From Zygnema cylindricum (lineage: Eukaryota; Streptophyta; Zygnematophyceae; Zygnematales; Zygnemataceae), in contig JBBHKE010000892.1 of assembly GCA_037447655.1 (NCBI GenBank), positions 140,774 to 204,773 of the forward strand: a DNA stretch of 64,000 bases, in the 5' to 3' direction. Below are positions 1 through 13,500 of this stretch, piece after piece (the first letter of the stretch is position 1; the number at the start of each line of letters is the position of its first letter). A program made the translations under genes and the position numbers. Below the pieces are notes generated by a model. The model ran no database searches, was not told the DNA's origin, and worked only from the letters and a program-made list of their open reading frames with translations.

Positions 1-1685
1 TGAAGTCATCAATGAATGTAACCATGTACTTTTTGCCACTACAGGATGGGACTTTCGCGGGTCCCTAAACATCGGAGTGCACGACCTCGAGTGGTCTGCA
101 AGCTCTTTGTGCACCTGCTTGTGGAAAGGGCAATCGATGGGCCTTTCCCATCTCGCAACCGTGACATGGATCAGGTGTGTCCTTCACGGACGTGAGTCCG
201 ATTCCATTAGCCATGTTGCCTTAGACCATTTTCTTCATCCCCTCTGTGTGTAAGTGACCAAGTTTGGAATGCCATAGAAATTGTTTTGATAGATTTTGAA
301 CCTTAGTTTCAATGACCACCTTTTCATTAGAGCTGACTTTCGTGTCCTTCGTATCTGCTGGAGGTGATGAGTCAATTGTGTGGAGCGTCGATCTCGTGGC
401 GAGGGCAAAGGACTTCATCCTTACGTTGCACTTGAAACAGTACTTGCGATCTGCCATCCGTTCTCCTTCTGCAAATTGTTAGTCCCTCTCTCATTAGCTT
501 GATATTTCCTCCTTTTTGCCATATTCGTATGATACCGTTATCCTCCGCTAGAGGGATAGAGTAGAGGTTTCTCTTGAAATTTGGAACATACAAAATATTC
601 TTGATTGTGCAAAATGTCGGTTTTCCATCCACTAACGCCTCTATCTCAATGTCTACTGTTCCTGTAGTGAGGGTGGAGTGATTATATCCCATGAAAATTT
701 GAGATGGAGTTGTCTGTTTGAAGTTGGTGAACCACTCGCATCTTTAGCACATATGTTCGGATGTGCCTGTGTCGATCATCAATCGTTGGGGCCAACTCCG
801 AGGGATGATGCCTTCATCGCTTGTGAGCTCACTATCTCCTTCCCTTTCCCTTTCCCACTTTTCAACTTTGACTCATCCACCTTTCCATTCTATTTTTCCT
901 TAGCGTAGTTTTTGCAAACTGAGATGAAGTGACCTGCTTTGTCACAATAGAAACAATTTCTGTCATCCTTTTTATCGCGGTTTTGACTGCCTCTCCTGTC
1001 TCGATTGTTGATTTTGTTCCCAGACGCAAATGCGGAGCTTTCAGAGTTCATATTGGGATTGGCTTTCAGAGTTCATATTGGGATTGGTCATGATTTTCGT
1101 GTTAAAATCATCCTTCAGGAGTGCCTCGACAACTTCAATCCACTTCCATGTGGAGACTTTTTTCTGATCCAACCAAGTGAGTATGGGTTTATACTTGATT
1201 GGGAGAGAAAGCATTAGAAGGGTAGTTTTGGTGTCAACGGGGAGTGTAAAGCCAACAGCGTCGGCTTCAGCCGAGAGGTTCACATAGTGGGAGGTGTAAG
1301 CCTCCATGGAGGTGCCATCTTAGTAGACAGTCGTCATGAGTGTCTTTCCAAGTTTGATTCTCGTTGTCATACCTGAGAATTTGTTTGTCGACTCTAGGGA
1401 TTCCCAAATCTCTGCAAAAGTTTTGAGTCTCGTCACATTTCTAAGTTTATTGCCAGCTAGCCCACGAATCAAGCAATTTTTGGCTCGGATCTCCCGCATG
1501 TCCCAATCTTTCATCGCCTTTCTCTCATCTGCTTTCACATTGTTTGCATCCGCAGGAATTGGACGCATCTCTGCTCGCTTAACGATTCCCAAACAGTTCC
1601 TCTCCTCAAAGGCGGCCTCGGCCCGACACCTCCACAACTAATAATTATAACCTTCGAACTTATCAAAGGCGCCTAGCGGGCTCAT
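1..1685 (-). pseudogene. Ty1/copia gag to pre-integrase fragment, cut by window edge
   Basis: Degenerate copia polyprotein on the minus strand. The gag ATG is the complement of 1683-1685. The N-terminus has the copia-gag signature F-E-G-Y-N-Y...L-W-R-C-R-A-E-A-A, interrupted by one TAG between the two halves. Central gag (about 1041-1307, 1320-1637) has the UBN2-type pattern with LSLPIKYKPILTWL. A CCHC zinc knuckle (CFYCDKAGHFISVC) is encoded around 915-956 and is followed by a stop. The stretch 372-692 reads as the aspartic-protease/GAG-pre-integrase region (NILYVPNFKRNLYSI), and integrase begins near the left edge. Several stops and frame changes make it non-functional. Its gag resembles that of the plus-strand copia at 54.8-59.1 kb (same LSLP-EYKPILT block), so the two are probably one family. 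The pol remainder lies outside the window. Confidence 0.8.
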
Positions 1686-3050
1686 GACCTGTTGTCCTTG
1701 ATCAGCTATTTCGGGCAACCAGGAGGACACCCATGACCTCATACACCTAATTAAATAACAAGATTCGCAAAAGCGACGAACTAAATAAATCACGAAGGTG
1801 GAAAAGAAAGAAGTTTAGAGTGAGAGAGTAATACCATTCACATGTAACGAGGCACAGAACAGATAGCCGTTCAGAAAGTAGATTCCATTATAATAAAGGG
1901 AATACAATTGTAACAAAAATGACAATGTCCAGTTATACACTGATTATGAATGCTGAAAGCTGTTGTTTTTAGAAAGCTTTAGTCCTCTTTATGCCTCAGC
2001 TGTGAGAGAGAGCTGTTCAGGACTTAAGCTATTTTTGGTTGAGTTCGGTTCAGTACTTACCGAAATTAGTGTGACAGTGAAGTTGGGAGTTCACGGTTCA
2101 TTCACACTTGGGACACGTGTCGTCACTTGGGAGAATGCGTGAGTATGTCCTCCGTGGACGTACGGAAATTCGGCAGGACCACTGGACTTCGTGAAGTCAA
2201 TTCTACGGTGCCAAATCCTCTAATCGGACCGCTGACAGCTGCCGCCAACAAATAGTGACGAGGCGTGACTAGATCATTATCACTTTACGTTGTCTGAACT
2301 TCGGTGTAAATATTTGTGATAGAATGTTAGATGTACGGCTGGAATGCCTCCGTACAGCTTAGTGTAGTTTCGGTGTATAAAAGTAGGACTTAGTGAATTT
2401 GATTTTTAGGAACAAATGATATGAAAACTGTACACTCAGTTTTATGTAATTTCATTTCTACATATCTCACAGATTTGTGAGCGGAATTGATTGAAATTTT
2501 GTGTGTGTGTTCCTTTGTATGTTATCTACATTGTGGCAAATTTTCAGGACGTTTGGAGCGTTTTTTTGAAAGTTATAGTCTGTCAAAGTTGCTGTTCAGC
2601 CATCGGTATTTGTGGAAGCTTCCTCTCTTGATTTGTTCTACGATGACTACTGCTGCATCTTCTTCATCTTCAGTACCAACAATTGTCTCAGAACAACAAA
2701 AGCTGCCAAGCCTGTTTTGTTTGTGAGTGATAATTCCTAGCTCTTTGTCCTATGGTATTTATCCTGGTGCAAACAAAAGCAACTAAGTGGCGGTCGAATG
2801 ACCAAATGCCACATGTACCAGCCTACAAACAATAATGCATCGTGGGAACGTCTGCATGTTTGTCTAACACCTGATTTAATGTTCTCACTGTGAAATCGTT
2901 GATGATGCTGTGACGATACAATTTTGTAATACCAATGAAATTGTACGAATCGCTGCACGAAATAATCGCCCGGAATCGCATATAAAAACTATAAATTGTT
3001 TTGGTAATTTCCATTGAAGAAAAAGACAGTTTATGCATTTCTCGGTGGAT
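1686..3050. other. Non-coding stretch, probably LTR/leader of the copia fragment plus unique DNA
   Basis: No convincing gene. For a minus-strand element the 5' leader and LTR should lie just right of the gag ATG at 1685, so part of 1690-2480 is probably LTR. I could not fix TG/CA ends or a primer site. Short open frames at 2487-2726 and 2737-3038 have no recognisable family and look random. Confidence 0.35.
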
Positions 3051-4288
3051 TGTCTTCTAAGGGTGAACTTCCATTAGAGGAAAAGTGGGGTTGTTTACAG
3101 GACGGCGTACTATTTTGTACAGATTCGTACCATTTTTTTTTGTCAGAGAAAACATGACAAAACATGTTAATTGGATGGCTCCAATATTATAGGCGTAAGT
3201 ATCGACCGTAGGATGTTTCACTTTTTTAGATTCACGAATAATCGCGCACATCGTCTAGTGTGAAGAGACTCTTCTCGGCGAGGAAAATTTATTCACACTG
3301 GTCACGTACCATTAGTACACGTGAATAGCAAAAAAAATATCCACCACAAAGAGGAGATGAGGAACGAACACGTCATACACGCCATGTGCCTTCCGCCACG
3401 GTGTATGCAGGTCGAGCGAAATATCCTCGCACGCTCCTTCTAACATCTGCTAACCTTCAAAGTTTGCGGCGCCTTTTTGCCATTCCGTTTCCAGTTTAGA
3501 TTTTCAATTTCAAAATAAAAATTTGGTCGTAAAATTTTCGTACGAATCATTAACTACCTCCGCTCATACAAATATAATGTACAGATTTTCAGTTTGAAGA
3601 ATATTTTTAGATTTTAAGCATCTAAAAACTAACTTACGTGGCACCAATCATAATTGAGAAACGATGTCTACTGGCGCGACATAATGGAAGGCCGTGCTAG
3701 TAAACACTGGAAATAGACGTATCCGCATGTTTACTGGGACCGCCTAATGGAGAACAGGCCTAAGGCCACTTCTCCATCAGGCGCCGACAGTTATGTTACT
3801 GATAGGTTTATTGGCACTAATATTTCGTTCACTTCTCCATCAAGTCGGGTCTCCAATGGAATCTATCGTGTACGTGCTTTCTTTCGATTGGATGCACGTA
3901 GATTCATCTTCTGACGGCGCGCGTCGTCAAAGATTCCAAAAGCAAAATGTCTAAAGTTATATTCGTATAACCAGCCGCAAAATAAAATGCGCGAATGTAC
4001 ATTTTGTACATTCGTGTTTTGTCGTTGTACCAGCGGTGTATAATTTCTACGTTCCTGTTTTGTCGTAACCAAATCGTAAATTTGAAGAAGCAGGCGCAGC
4101 AAATTCCGGTTGACGATGGATGGTGGTGGAGGCGTCACGACACATTCTTCAACAAACTTTTTGTGCTGGTTTTTTGTGGTGGTTATCGTCGTTTCTGATT
4201 CCCGACTGTCTGAATGCGCGTGGCATATGTCCGAAGGCGTGCGGCTCGTACGTGACCTTTCCACGCGTAAACATTTAACACCTTCGGT

Positions 4289-4325
4289 AAATGGCTAATG
4301 TCCTCCTTGAGGACACTAGCCATTT
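4289..4325. repeat. Hairpin: 15-bp inverted repeat, 7-base loop
   Basis: The arms AAATGGCTAATGTCC and GGACACTAGCCATTT pair with one mismatch around the loop TCCTTGA. First of three foldbacks in under 500 bp. Confidence 0.8.
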
Positions 4326-4506
4326 ATCAGACAAAGTGACCTTTTGCTTCAAAATTTCATAATCGGATGGTCGATGTTTTCGCCCAAAAGTTTGGAGAAT
4401 CTTGACGAATCTCCAGTGATCATATTTTGAAAAAAAAAAAAAAAAACAGTACGGCCTTGAACGGCTATGAGCTGGATTTGTACGGAAATGCAATTTTCTG
4501 GTAAAC

Positions 4507-4550
4507 AACCCCACTTTTCGCCTGATGGAGGTTAGACGAAAAGTGGGGTT
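4507..4550. repeat. Hairpin: 14-bp perfect inverted repeat
   Basis: AACCCCACTTTTCG pairs perfectly with CGAAAAGTGGGGTT across a 16-base loop. The arm motif recurs once near 3078, so the foldback probably marks the hinge between two element copies in opposite orientation. Confidence 0.85.
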
Positions 4551-4730
4551 CGTTACTGGACGCCGTACCTTTTCGTACAGCGCCGTACAGAGCAGTACTA
4601 GATTTTTGTTTTTGTTGGACGAAACATCGTAACTGGAAAGCTGTCGGGAAGCTCCAATGATGTAGGCGTAATTCCTGACCATTGGATGTTTCACTTTTTG
4701 AGATCCGCGAAGCAATCGAGCACATCATCC

Positions 4731-4775
4731 AGTGGGCCCCAACTCTCTTCGGCGTGAGGAGAGTTGGGGCCCACT
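4731..4775. repeat. Hairpin: 17-bp perfect GC-rich inverted repeat
   Basis: AGTGGGCCCCAACTCTC pairs perfectly with GAGAGTTGGGGCCCACT around an 11-base loop. The corresponding place in the other repeat copy (about 3255-3300) keeps the flanks but has a weaker palindrome. Confidence 0.9.
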
Positions 4776-5325
4776 ACATGATTCCCATTCATTACCATTG
4801 GTACACGTGAAAATGAAAAAAAAAATCTTCGTTGTACAAGCGATTATAGGCGTGCACGTCGTACATGCCATGTGCCTCCTGCCACGTTGAATGCAGGTCA
4901 AGTGAAAATATCCTCGCACGCTCCGTCTGCCATCCACCGACATTCAAAGTTTGCCGCGACCTTCAAAGTTTGTCGCTTCTTTTTGCCATTCTGTTTCGAA
5001 ATTTTGATTTCCATTTTCAAAATCAAAATCTAGCCGAAAACTTTATGTACGAATCATTAATTACCTCCGGTGGTACAGAAATTTCGTACAGATATTCCGT
5101 TTGTAGATTTTTTTCAAGATTTTTAGAATCTGTTCTCTAACCTACGTGGCCGCCAACCATAATTGAGGAAGGTTCGTTACTGGCCCGACAATATGGAGCG
5201 GACTTCCAGTAAACGCTCCCAGTCGACTTGTCCGTACATTTACTGGGACCGCCTAATGGAACGTCACCCTAAGTTTCAAACGTCTCTGCCGGACACGGTA
5301 CCAGGTACTATGATGAAATGAATAC

Positions 5326-5546
5326 TACACCGCCAATCGTTATTAGCGAGTAAGTTTTTTTAGCATATACGAATAATTAGCGTGGTTTACGCTAATTGAG
5401 AATTTGAAAATTTCGAAGAAATCGTCTATTCTAATTAGGAATTACGATTTTTTTTAAATAGTGTGTATAATTCTATTTGAGAATAAAAAATAAAGAAAAG
5501 CGGGACGGAATTAGCGTACACAACGCTAATAATGATTGGCGGTGTA
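5326..5546. mobile_element. 221-bp MITE with 23-bp TIRs and TA target duplication
   Basis: The left end TACACCGCCAATCGTTATTA and the complement of the right end TACACCGCCAATCATTATTA match over 23 bp with one mismatch, extending into the GCG that follows. The terminal TA pairs fit a TA target duplication, as in Tc1/mariner-like MITEs. The interior is AT-rich and non-coding. The TIRs are close to those of the two elements at 20.69-21.86 kb, so this is one family. Confidence 0.75.
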
Positions 5547-7553
5547 ACATACATGGCCACGAACACTATACACGATACGCGTATTCGCACGTTGCATCCT
5601 AACAGAAATTAACCAATCCGACGCTCGACAATTTTCAGCTAGACACATTTTCAATGTTTGACAATATTCTCTCTTCGGTGATAGTACCAACCGGAATTAG
5701 ATCTCCATTTGTTTGACAACCCATTTGGGGTAGGCCAGACGATTCAATGACAGTCAAGGAATTTGCCGGAATAGTAGAGGCTCCAAATGGGGAAGGAACG
5801 ACATGCTCAATGTTTGAAGTTGCTCCGTCACTTTAGAAACGGTAAGGAAAGGGAGGAACAAAGAGGTGAAAGAGGAGAGGGGCAGAGTAGTGGGGAAAAG
5901 GTGGGTCTAAGAGAAAAAAGGGAGGAACACAAATATAGGGGAATGAGGGGAGCGTAAACGACAGTGAGTGGTGGAAGAGGGTCGTGAAAGAGTTGATATG
6001 ATGGGAATGAGGCGAGATTAAGGGACATCGAGGGGGAAGGAGGGAGGATCTTCGTTGAATTCATCAAAGATGTTTGGATAGTTTGTGCATATTAGATTTC
6101 TCTAAAGAAAGCATATTACAATATTTTAAAATACTTTGCGTCACAGTTTTTGAATTTATTATGCATAACATAGTCCCTTGATAAAACATAATACCTTCAA
6201 CTTGAAAACGAAATCGTTTTTGTGCGTATGAGGAGAATATTGACAGTTAGCACTATTTTCTGTAATACAAGTTATGGCAGACAAGTTGACATAAATGTTT
6301 CATCATTGAGTTAAAATCGTTTAGAATACTCTTATGAAGTCATGGTAAGTTTCTGTCGAAAACATAATATAATGACTTTTTCCAACTCAAAATAATGCAG
6401 AAAGATATTATGTGTAACGTTGCAAATTTACGGTTATTTGTACATTCGCAACGTGTAGACGGTTATTATATTTAAGGGTGTCCTAACTGTTTATGGGTGA
6501 AGAGAGGACAAAGTTTTCCACCTTTCATTCTCTGTGCTCATAAAGTAGATAATTTCCGCACAAACATTTGCATTGCAAATGAGAAAAACGATTAATCATC
6601 CAATATTCCCGATAAAAATTATTGCAAGATTCAGCGTTAACACAAATCCATTTCCCGCTCATCCAAACAGAACTATCAGCAACGCCTCGGCCAAAAAATA
6701 AAATTGCTTGAAAGCGAAAATAAAAATTAATCTTTCTTCAACCTTCAACAAAAATACGTTTGAATATTGAATAGGAAAAATCCAAAATTGAAACTAAATC
6801 CGTATAACGAAAAGGTTCATCTTCAACATTCAAAGTAATGTATACCCGTCTACAAATGATTAATTTTCGTCTGATACACAACAATTTGAAGCTTGAAATT
6901 AGCCAGAAAATATAAGTTTCAGTCACACACTACTCACAGTATTCCCTCCAACAATCTACACATTTACCCAGTATCCAACTAATTTGCTCAGATTAAAATT
7001 ATCCATCGCAATATAGTTTGCAGGTTCTTACCAAATCCGATGTTTGAAAACACCTACAAAGGAAAACAAAATCTGTGGGTGAGATATTGTGGTACTACAG
7101 TGGAATTAGCAGAAGATATTTTAGAATCCTCTGCTTAAAAAGAGACATCAGCAGCAAATTTTTTTGAATTACCGTATGATATCAAGTTCAAAAAAGTGCT
7201 AAAGAAAGAGTTGAGAGAACCATCTAGCTTGTTTAAAGGAAAAATGTTGAGAGAAGGAAAGAATTAAAAGACATCAACTTACACATAGTTTGTGACTAGT
7301 GCTTTTTCATCTTAGGTAACACACCATGTATGAGTCTTCCATCTCCTTGATTTCAAGTTTGGGATATTAGCTTAAATAATTAAAAGAACATGAGCGGGCC
7401 AATGTTTGCATAATAGTAATAAGTAGCAAGAAAACGTCATTAGAATTAGTTCATGTAAGTAACAATTTACCCCATTAAATACCTCTCTATGTTCATGAAC
7501 AACATGCCATAAACTAGGAGAATTCCAAAAATATTACCAGAAGGCAACAGTTC
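5547..7553. other. Intergenic stretch downstream of the nuclease gene
   Basis: No gene recognised. It contains a GA-rich patch (about 5835-6060) and AT-rich DNA. The 3' UTR and polyadenylation site of the minus-strand nuclease gene should lie just below 7554. Confidence 0.5.
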
Positions 7554-10500
7554 TTAACGAAGAGGTGGTGGCCGAAGTGGAGGTAAATTTGGTGGTGATT
7601 GGCGAGGAGTAGATTGAGGAGGAGGAGACTGACGGGGAGGAGAAGGAGGAGGAGGAGATCGAGGAGGAGGAAGAGGAGGAGGAGGAGGAGGAGATCGAGG
7701 AGGAGGACGAGGAGGAGGAGGAGGAGGAGAAGATCGAGGAGGACGAGGAGGAGGAGAAGGAGGGGGGGATCGAGGACGACGACGAGGAGGAGGGGAAGAT
7801 CGAGGAGGAGGACGAGGAGGAGGAGGAGGAGGAGATCGAGGAGGAGGACGAGGAGGAGATTGAGGAGATCGAGGAGGAGGAGGTCGACGAGGAGGAGGTG
7901 GTCGAGAAGGTGGTGGTACTCCAGGTGAAAATCCTGTAAATGAAAGATAAACGTTTTATGCTTTGTGAGTAATCTTCACCGAAAACGCATAGGATAAAAA
8001 AAGTCATTTGAGAAAACCGATAATGGTAGTAATTACCATTTTCTCGTTTGTCATGTAAACTACATAAAATCAAATAGAAAATAGTACAAGAAAAAGTGAG
8101 AGCCGATTGTCAAAAAAATCCAGAATAAAAGGTTTACAATGAATCAAAAATTCAATGTAATGTTAACAGCGACAGAGTCTAGGCGTTTGTGCGTACACCT
8201 TTTCAGAAAGCTCAGTGTGTCAAAAAAATACTTGGCCTTTTTCCTAAGCAGTGTGTCTGCAATGGTTTTCCAGACCTAAAATAACATATCCTTTTGTGAA
8301 TTTTGGACAAATATACTTCACGAACATATAAATGAGTTGGAACAAATAGGTTCAGCCAATGTAAAATGAATGAATGAGAAAATAGATAGATACGATCCAG
8401 ACTTACTCCTTACTATTCCAACCTTTCTGATATACCTTCAGATAATTCTTCAGTTAATTTTTGAAAATTGAAGGAAATTTTCAGTTTTTTTCCGGCCACC
8501 GTGAAATGTAAAATGTTTCACCATAACTACACGGAAAATAAGATTCGGGACTATCAACGAAATGGAATGAAATCCTCAAATTAAATTTTAAGATAAATAC
8601 TAAAAAAAAATGTTCAACATGTTCAATTATAGATGTTGATAAGAAAATTCAACTTTTCCAAAGCGGTACAGTACTGTTGACTGTCCATTTGGTCTGTGTA
8701 CAAAAACTCATAAGATTAGGATTGTTCAAGTTCAAAAAAAGTATAGAATTGGATAAAGGGATTAAATGGGATAGGGAATATCAGGATTAAGTATATGAAA
8801 AAACTCTCAATCCTATATTTTGATGTTTTTCTAGGATAAAAGGAATTGTTCAGTTATCATTCAGACGGAGTATTTTTAATTTTATCACCTGAGGGAGGAG
8901 GAGATATTGAAGGGAAACTTTCTAATGGGGGGTGAAGAGAATCCGATGGGGGAGGAGACAGTGGGGAGGAGGAGAAGACAGGGGAGGAGGAGGGGAATCC
9001 AATGGGGAAGGAGACAATGGTGGAGGAGGAGAAGACAGGGGAGGAGGGGAATCCAATGAGGGAGGAGACAGTGGGGGAGGAGAAGTCAATGGGGGAGGAG
9101 GAGAATCAAACGGGGGAGAAGACAATGGGGGAGGAGGAGAATCCAATGGGGGAGGAGAATTCAATGGGGGAGAAGACAGTGGAGGAGGGAAAATAGCCAC
9201 TGGTGGTGATGGAAGACTATTTGGAGGAGAGCCTGAAAAATACAACAAGATAAACCGTAGTCCATAAGCCCATGCTAAACCTTAATAATTGTTACATGAA
9301 ATGTACCTCTAGGACAAAACATACATGATAATGATGGTGTACATCTAAACAAAAATGATGTATGCTGTATGTATGATACATCTAAAAATGATGATGATAC
9401 ATCTAATGTACCTCTAAACAAAATATATTCGTTGTAAGGATGATTGATGGCAAGTTCCGCTAAAGGAGAAAGGATAAAAATCTTACGGGGAGCAGTGGCG
9501 TATTGAATCCGAGCCACCGAGGGGTCGTGGTCGGAGATTTGTTGGCTGTTAGGAAACTCTGAATTCACATGTGCAATGTCGATGGCCACAGATCTGCTAA
9601 GAAGAGATGGAGTCACGAGCACAGAGTCGAGCTCTTGGGAGTTTCCGTCGAACACATACGAGTAACGCTCTTGAGGGGGCAAGAGAACATCGGTGAGAAT
9701 CTCCAAAACACCACCCGCTGTCAAAGCCTGTAGGTGGCAAAGGACATCCCACATACCCCGATCAGCAGAAATAATATTAATTTTGCCCGATCATGGCGTT
9801 AATGTGCAAGAATTTATGATATATGCAAGTTAAGCGATGCATTGGATTGAATGTGCCTTGCAAGTATTAATATAAATGTGTGTTGATTGATCTTCTTGAA
9901 AATAGACAATGACGACATCGAAACAAAATTGGCATTACTATGGATGCTAACATACGTTCTCAATGACATGGATTGAAGTTGACGTCAACATGTACATTTA
10001 GTATAATGGCAGTACAATCTAGATCCAAACAGTAAAGTATCGGATGGTGACAATTAACGGTGACATTAAATGTTCCTCACCAGAGAAGCATGTAATACGA
10101 TGGCCATAGAAATATCCACATGGAGATGTATGGCATCGACACTGGATTTAAAAAGTGATTCACCGCGAGAAAATGCAATCAATCATCCAAAACGAGTGAG
10201 GGAGCATATGTGAAGCACTGTGTTGGGTTTTCCTTGTTGGCAACAGGAGAATGCTTAACAAGAGCAAAAGAGGGATTGTCGGGAAAAAGCTTACCTTTAA
10301 AGGGTTTGACCATGAGAAGTCGTTAAGATCTCCTAGTACCACGACGCTCGCTTTCGGATCAAGCGAAAGAACACTGGCCACAAAGTCATGTACTATTTGT
10401 GCTTGCTTCACTCGGTTCACCTCCGAACTTAACACAGGAGGCTGGAAAGTAGAAAACCCATACAAAAAAGACGTTAAATATACCACAAATTTATTTGTCA

Positions 10501-13500
10501 CAAGAAAAGAATATGCCAAAGAAAGGCGAATGGAGGAAGGAAATTTGTTGATTGCGACATTCGCCAATTATGGTTTAACCTTTTAGGAGATCCTTAGATG
10601 TCCTTTAAAAAATTACGCGTATAGGACTGTCAAAAGCAAGAAGATTAAATCATAAGACCGACAAAAGACTTACTTGATTTGTGCCGTACAATGGATTGTC
10701 GCCTCCTTTCGAAACAAAGTGATTGACACAAACAATCACTTTTTCACCTCCGATTAAAAATTCTCCAACGAGAGGCTTCCGAGAAGAGGTCCACGCAGTA
10801 TTCAAGGGGTCGAGACGGCCAGGACTATATGACAGCTGTACGGTGTTGTCGGATCCCAATGACCAGGAAGTGGCTAATGTGGCATTGCCTCCAGGGCGGT
10901 CGACAAATGTCGCTTTATCCATTTGAAACAGGAAAACCTGTTGAGCATAGAGATGGAAAGCATTTCCATAGTGGCAGAGTTAAATAGCAAAAGGGGGAAC
11001 TTTATAGACTCGAAGAGCGAGAGACTGGTCAAATCAGGAAGTAAGGGAAGGATGATTTGATCCTCTACCTGTCTGATGTCTCCTCCAGGCTCTCCTCCAT
11101 CTTTTAAAGGCACAGGCTTGATGTAGCGATAGGCATATGTCGTGGGTCCTCCCGCGGCGACAATAGCCGCAATGATTTTATCCAGCACAGTATCGGAACT
11201 AGTATCGGTTGAATTGAAAACTGTGTTCTGGATTTCTTCTGTTGACATAATAAGACTTGGTATGAGATTCCTTGAAACTGATCTTACAAATCTTGACACG
11301 GTGGTGAGGGACAAAAAATGAATAAAAGGAAGATGACAAATTTGACAAGGACTTAACTGAGCAAGAAAGTTCATCAAAACCGATTATGACGATCAAGAAT
11401 TTAACTAAAATTTGAATGTTGTGCCTGAGACTTGGCATACGTCTCTCAGCGAGAGTCCCTGTAATGTAAACCAAAAATTGAACCGAATAGCCTCATCTAT
11501 ACAGAGTTAGAGATTTAATTCCTAAAAAACGCACCCGCGCAGAGAATGTGGGGGGACCGGAGGTTGTTCACAATAATGTTCGCGATGGCGTCAAACTTCG
11601 ACTGCGGGGCTCTTCCTGGATATATTCCCAGACAAGCAATAGAACACATTAGAAGCCAAAACACACAGGTCCACAACTCCATTTCACCGCGACGACGATA
11701 TTTATTTCCCCACACTTTTTTCACTTTTCAAAATGAGGTCTAAATTCCAGTGGCTTTCTCAAAAAATCGATAAATGGCAAAATGACCATTGCACTTCTCA
11801 ACATTCTTAGGTTTATAGGCAACTCACCACCGAAATTTTCCATATTGAAAGTTGCGATCGTAAATTCGTTGGACTGGGGCACAGATGCAGACGATGGCAC
11901 TGTAGAGCCTCCTCTTACAACGGTCGGCATCCCAGAAATGATGTGCGCCCTGTCATGAGAGAACGGCATAAAACTTATAACCGACATCTCCCACCATTTT
12001 TTGCTAGGCGGCTCCATTAAAACATTTCAGCTGGAATTTCAGTACATCCTTATCTTTAAATCAAAAACCATTCATCAGTCTAGGGAAGAAATTTGGCTGA
12101 CATGTAGTTGTGGAACTGGTAATCCATGATGGCTGTCAAAGGTCCTTGGTTGAGAAGGTCTCCAACGGTGCAAAGAGGCATAGCTGCTCCCGTGACGTTA
12201 TTGAAGAACAGTTTGTCGGTCAGGTAGATCCTGGCCGGGTTTGATTGCGTTTCGCTGATCACAATTCCACCGCGTCGACTCCGAAGACTTGCCCTGGAAA
12301 CACGACAACTTATTCAGATGAATTAATAAAAAGCGTTTACTATCTGGTCTGGCAAGCGACATGTTTCGTCTAAGCCCTTAGACCAGTGATGGATATAAAC
12401 TAACACCACCAAAAGCAACCAATGTTTAATGGCAGTTTGAATGTTAAAACCAGTGGCTTAAACCTTCTCCAAACAAAGACAAAATTGAGAATTTATTTCC
12501 TAAAAAAATTGATCAAGTACTAGTGTTTGTTAGTAAGAAGGTTTTGTGACTATTCGAGACGGTTTATACTTTGTTGTCACTATTACTCCTACTTTCAAGT
12601 TTGGAAATTGGGGCTACGTTAGAACTAGTATAAAAACTGGGTTTCACCTATAAAGGTTGAAAAGGTAAGGATGCTGTCACGCAACACGCCTTCGACAATA
12701 ATATGCTGCCCTTACATCGAGTTAATATCGAAGTGATCCGGAAACTTATATGATTATGAATTTGTTAGACATTCAACAAGAGTATGTTATGAGTCCAGCA
12801 TACCCCGTGTTTCTCCTGCCGTCTGCGAGCACAACGATTTCTCCGTATTGGTCGGCCGTGCCACTCACACAATATCTGAAATCCGAGTCATACCCATTAC
12901 ACCGTTGACGACGTAAATTCCATGAAAAGAATAACGAATCAAAAAGCGTCTTTTATACAACCTAATATGGAAATGACCAACATGTCGGTAAATTGCAGAG
13001 AGTCACAAAAACAAGGTTCACTAATCGACCATTGCATCCGCATTTATGTACCCTATAAACCCGAGGAAAAGAATGAATCGGCAAGATATGTATCAAAAGT
13101 ACAAGCCCGAAGGTTACTGACGGCATGAAGCAGTAAATGCATCGACGAGTTGCAAATTCACTTACGGATCGTTGATTTCAACGAGCATTCCTTCCACGGC
13201 CTCGTAGAAATCAGCGCCACGTGTCATGTCGAAGACAGAGAAACCTCTTGAATCGAAGATGACTACTGTCGGGATTGGCCGACCATTCTCGCCCAATTTG
13301 ATTGGTTTTGGCAGTGTATTGTTAGAAGAAAGGACGACAAACGTGAAGGAGAAGCTACTAGAGGACAGTTGGGTCAAAGAAAGGTCTCCCCTGGACGGAA
13401 TATACTCCGACACTGTTCCATTTATTGTGACCATCTCTCCTACATTGGGCTTTGTTTGCGAACTTCGGAATACAAATATTCCCTCCGATGTCGCATTATT

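Larger units (their letters stand above)
3054..5275. mobile_element. DNA-transposon-like repeat, two diverged ~720-bp direct copies
   Basis: Two diverged direct copies, about 3040-3755 and 4534-5258, share the same ordered blocks: the GTGGGGTT motif, a run beginning ATGTTTCACTTTTT, the CGCGCACAT/GAGCACAT block, CTCGCACGCTCC, CAAAGTTTG, and a closing TTTACTGGGACCGCCTAATG. The outer ends are inverted: 3057 reads CTAAGGGTGAACTTCCATTA, and the complement of the right end (to 5275) reads CTTAGGGTGACGTTCCATTA. This fits a non-autonomous TIR element, or two copies of one. No transposase is visible; the open frames here are short and do not resemble known proteins. Confidence 0.45.

Noticed and set aside
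3863-4264. 133-codon minus-strand frame
   Set aside because: Inside a repeated non-coding DNA element; no similarity and not conserved in the second repeat copy.
7534-8073. Ser-rich (minus) and Arg-rich (plus, 7599-7928) frames
   Set aside because: Other frames of the GGA/TCC repeat that encodes the Pro/Arg-rich nuclease tail. Only the Pro frame joins a valid splice acceptor and keeps phase.
8932-9267. Gly/Glu-rich plus-strand frames
   Set aside because: Antisense of the SPPP exon of the nuclease gene.
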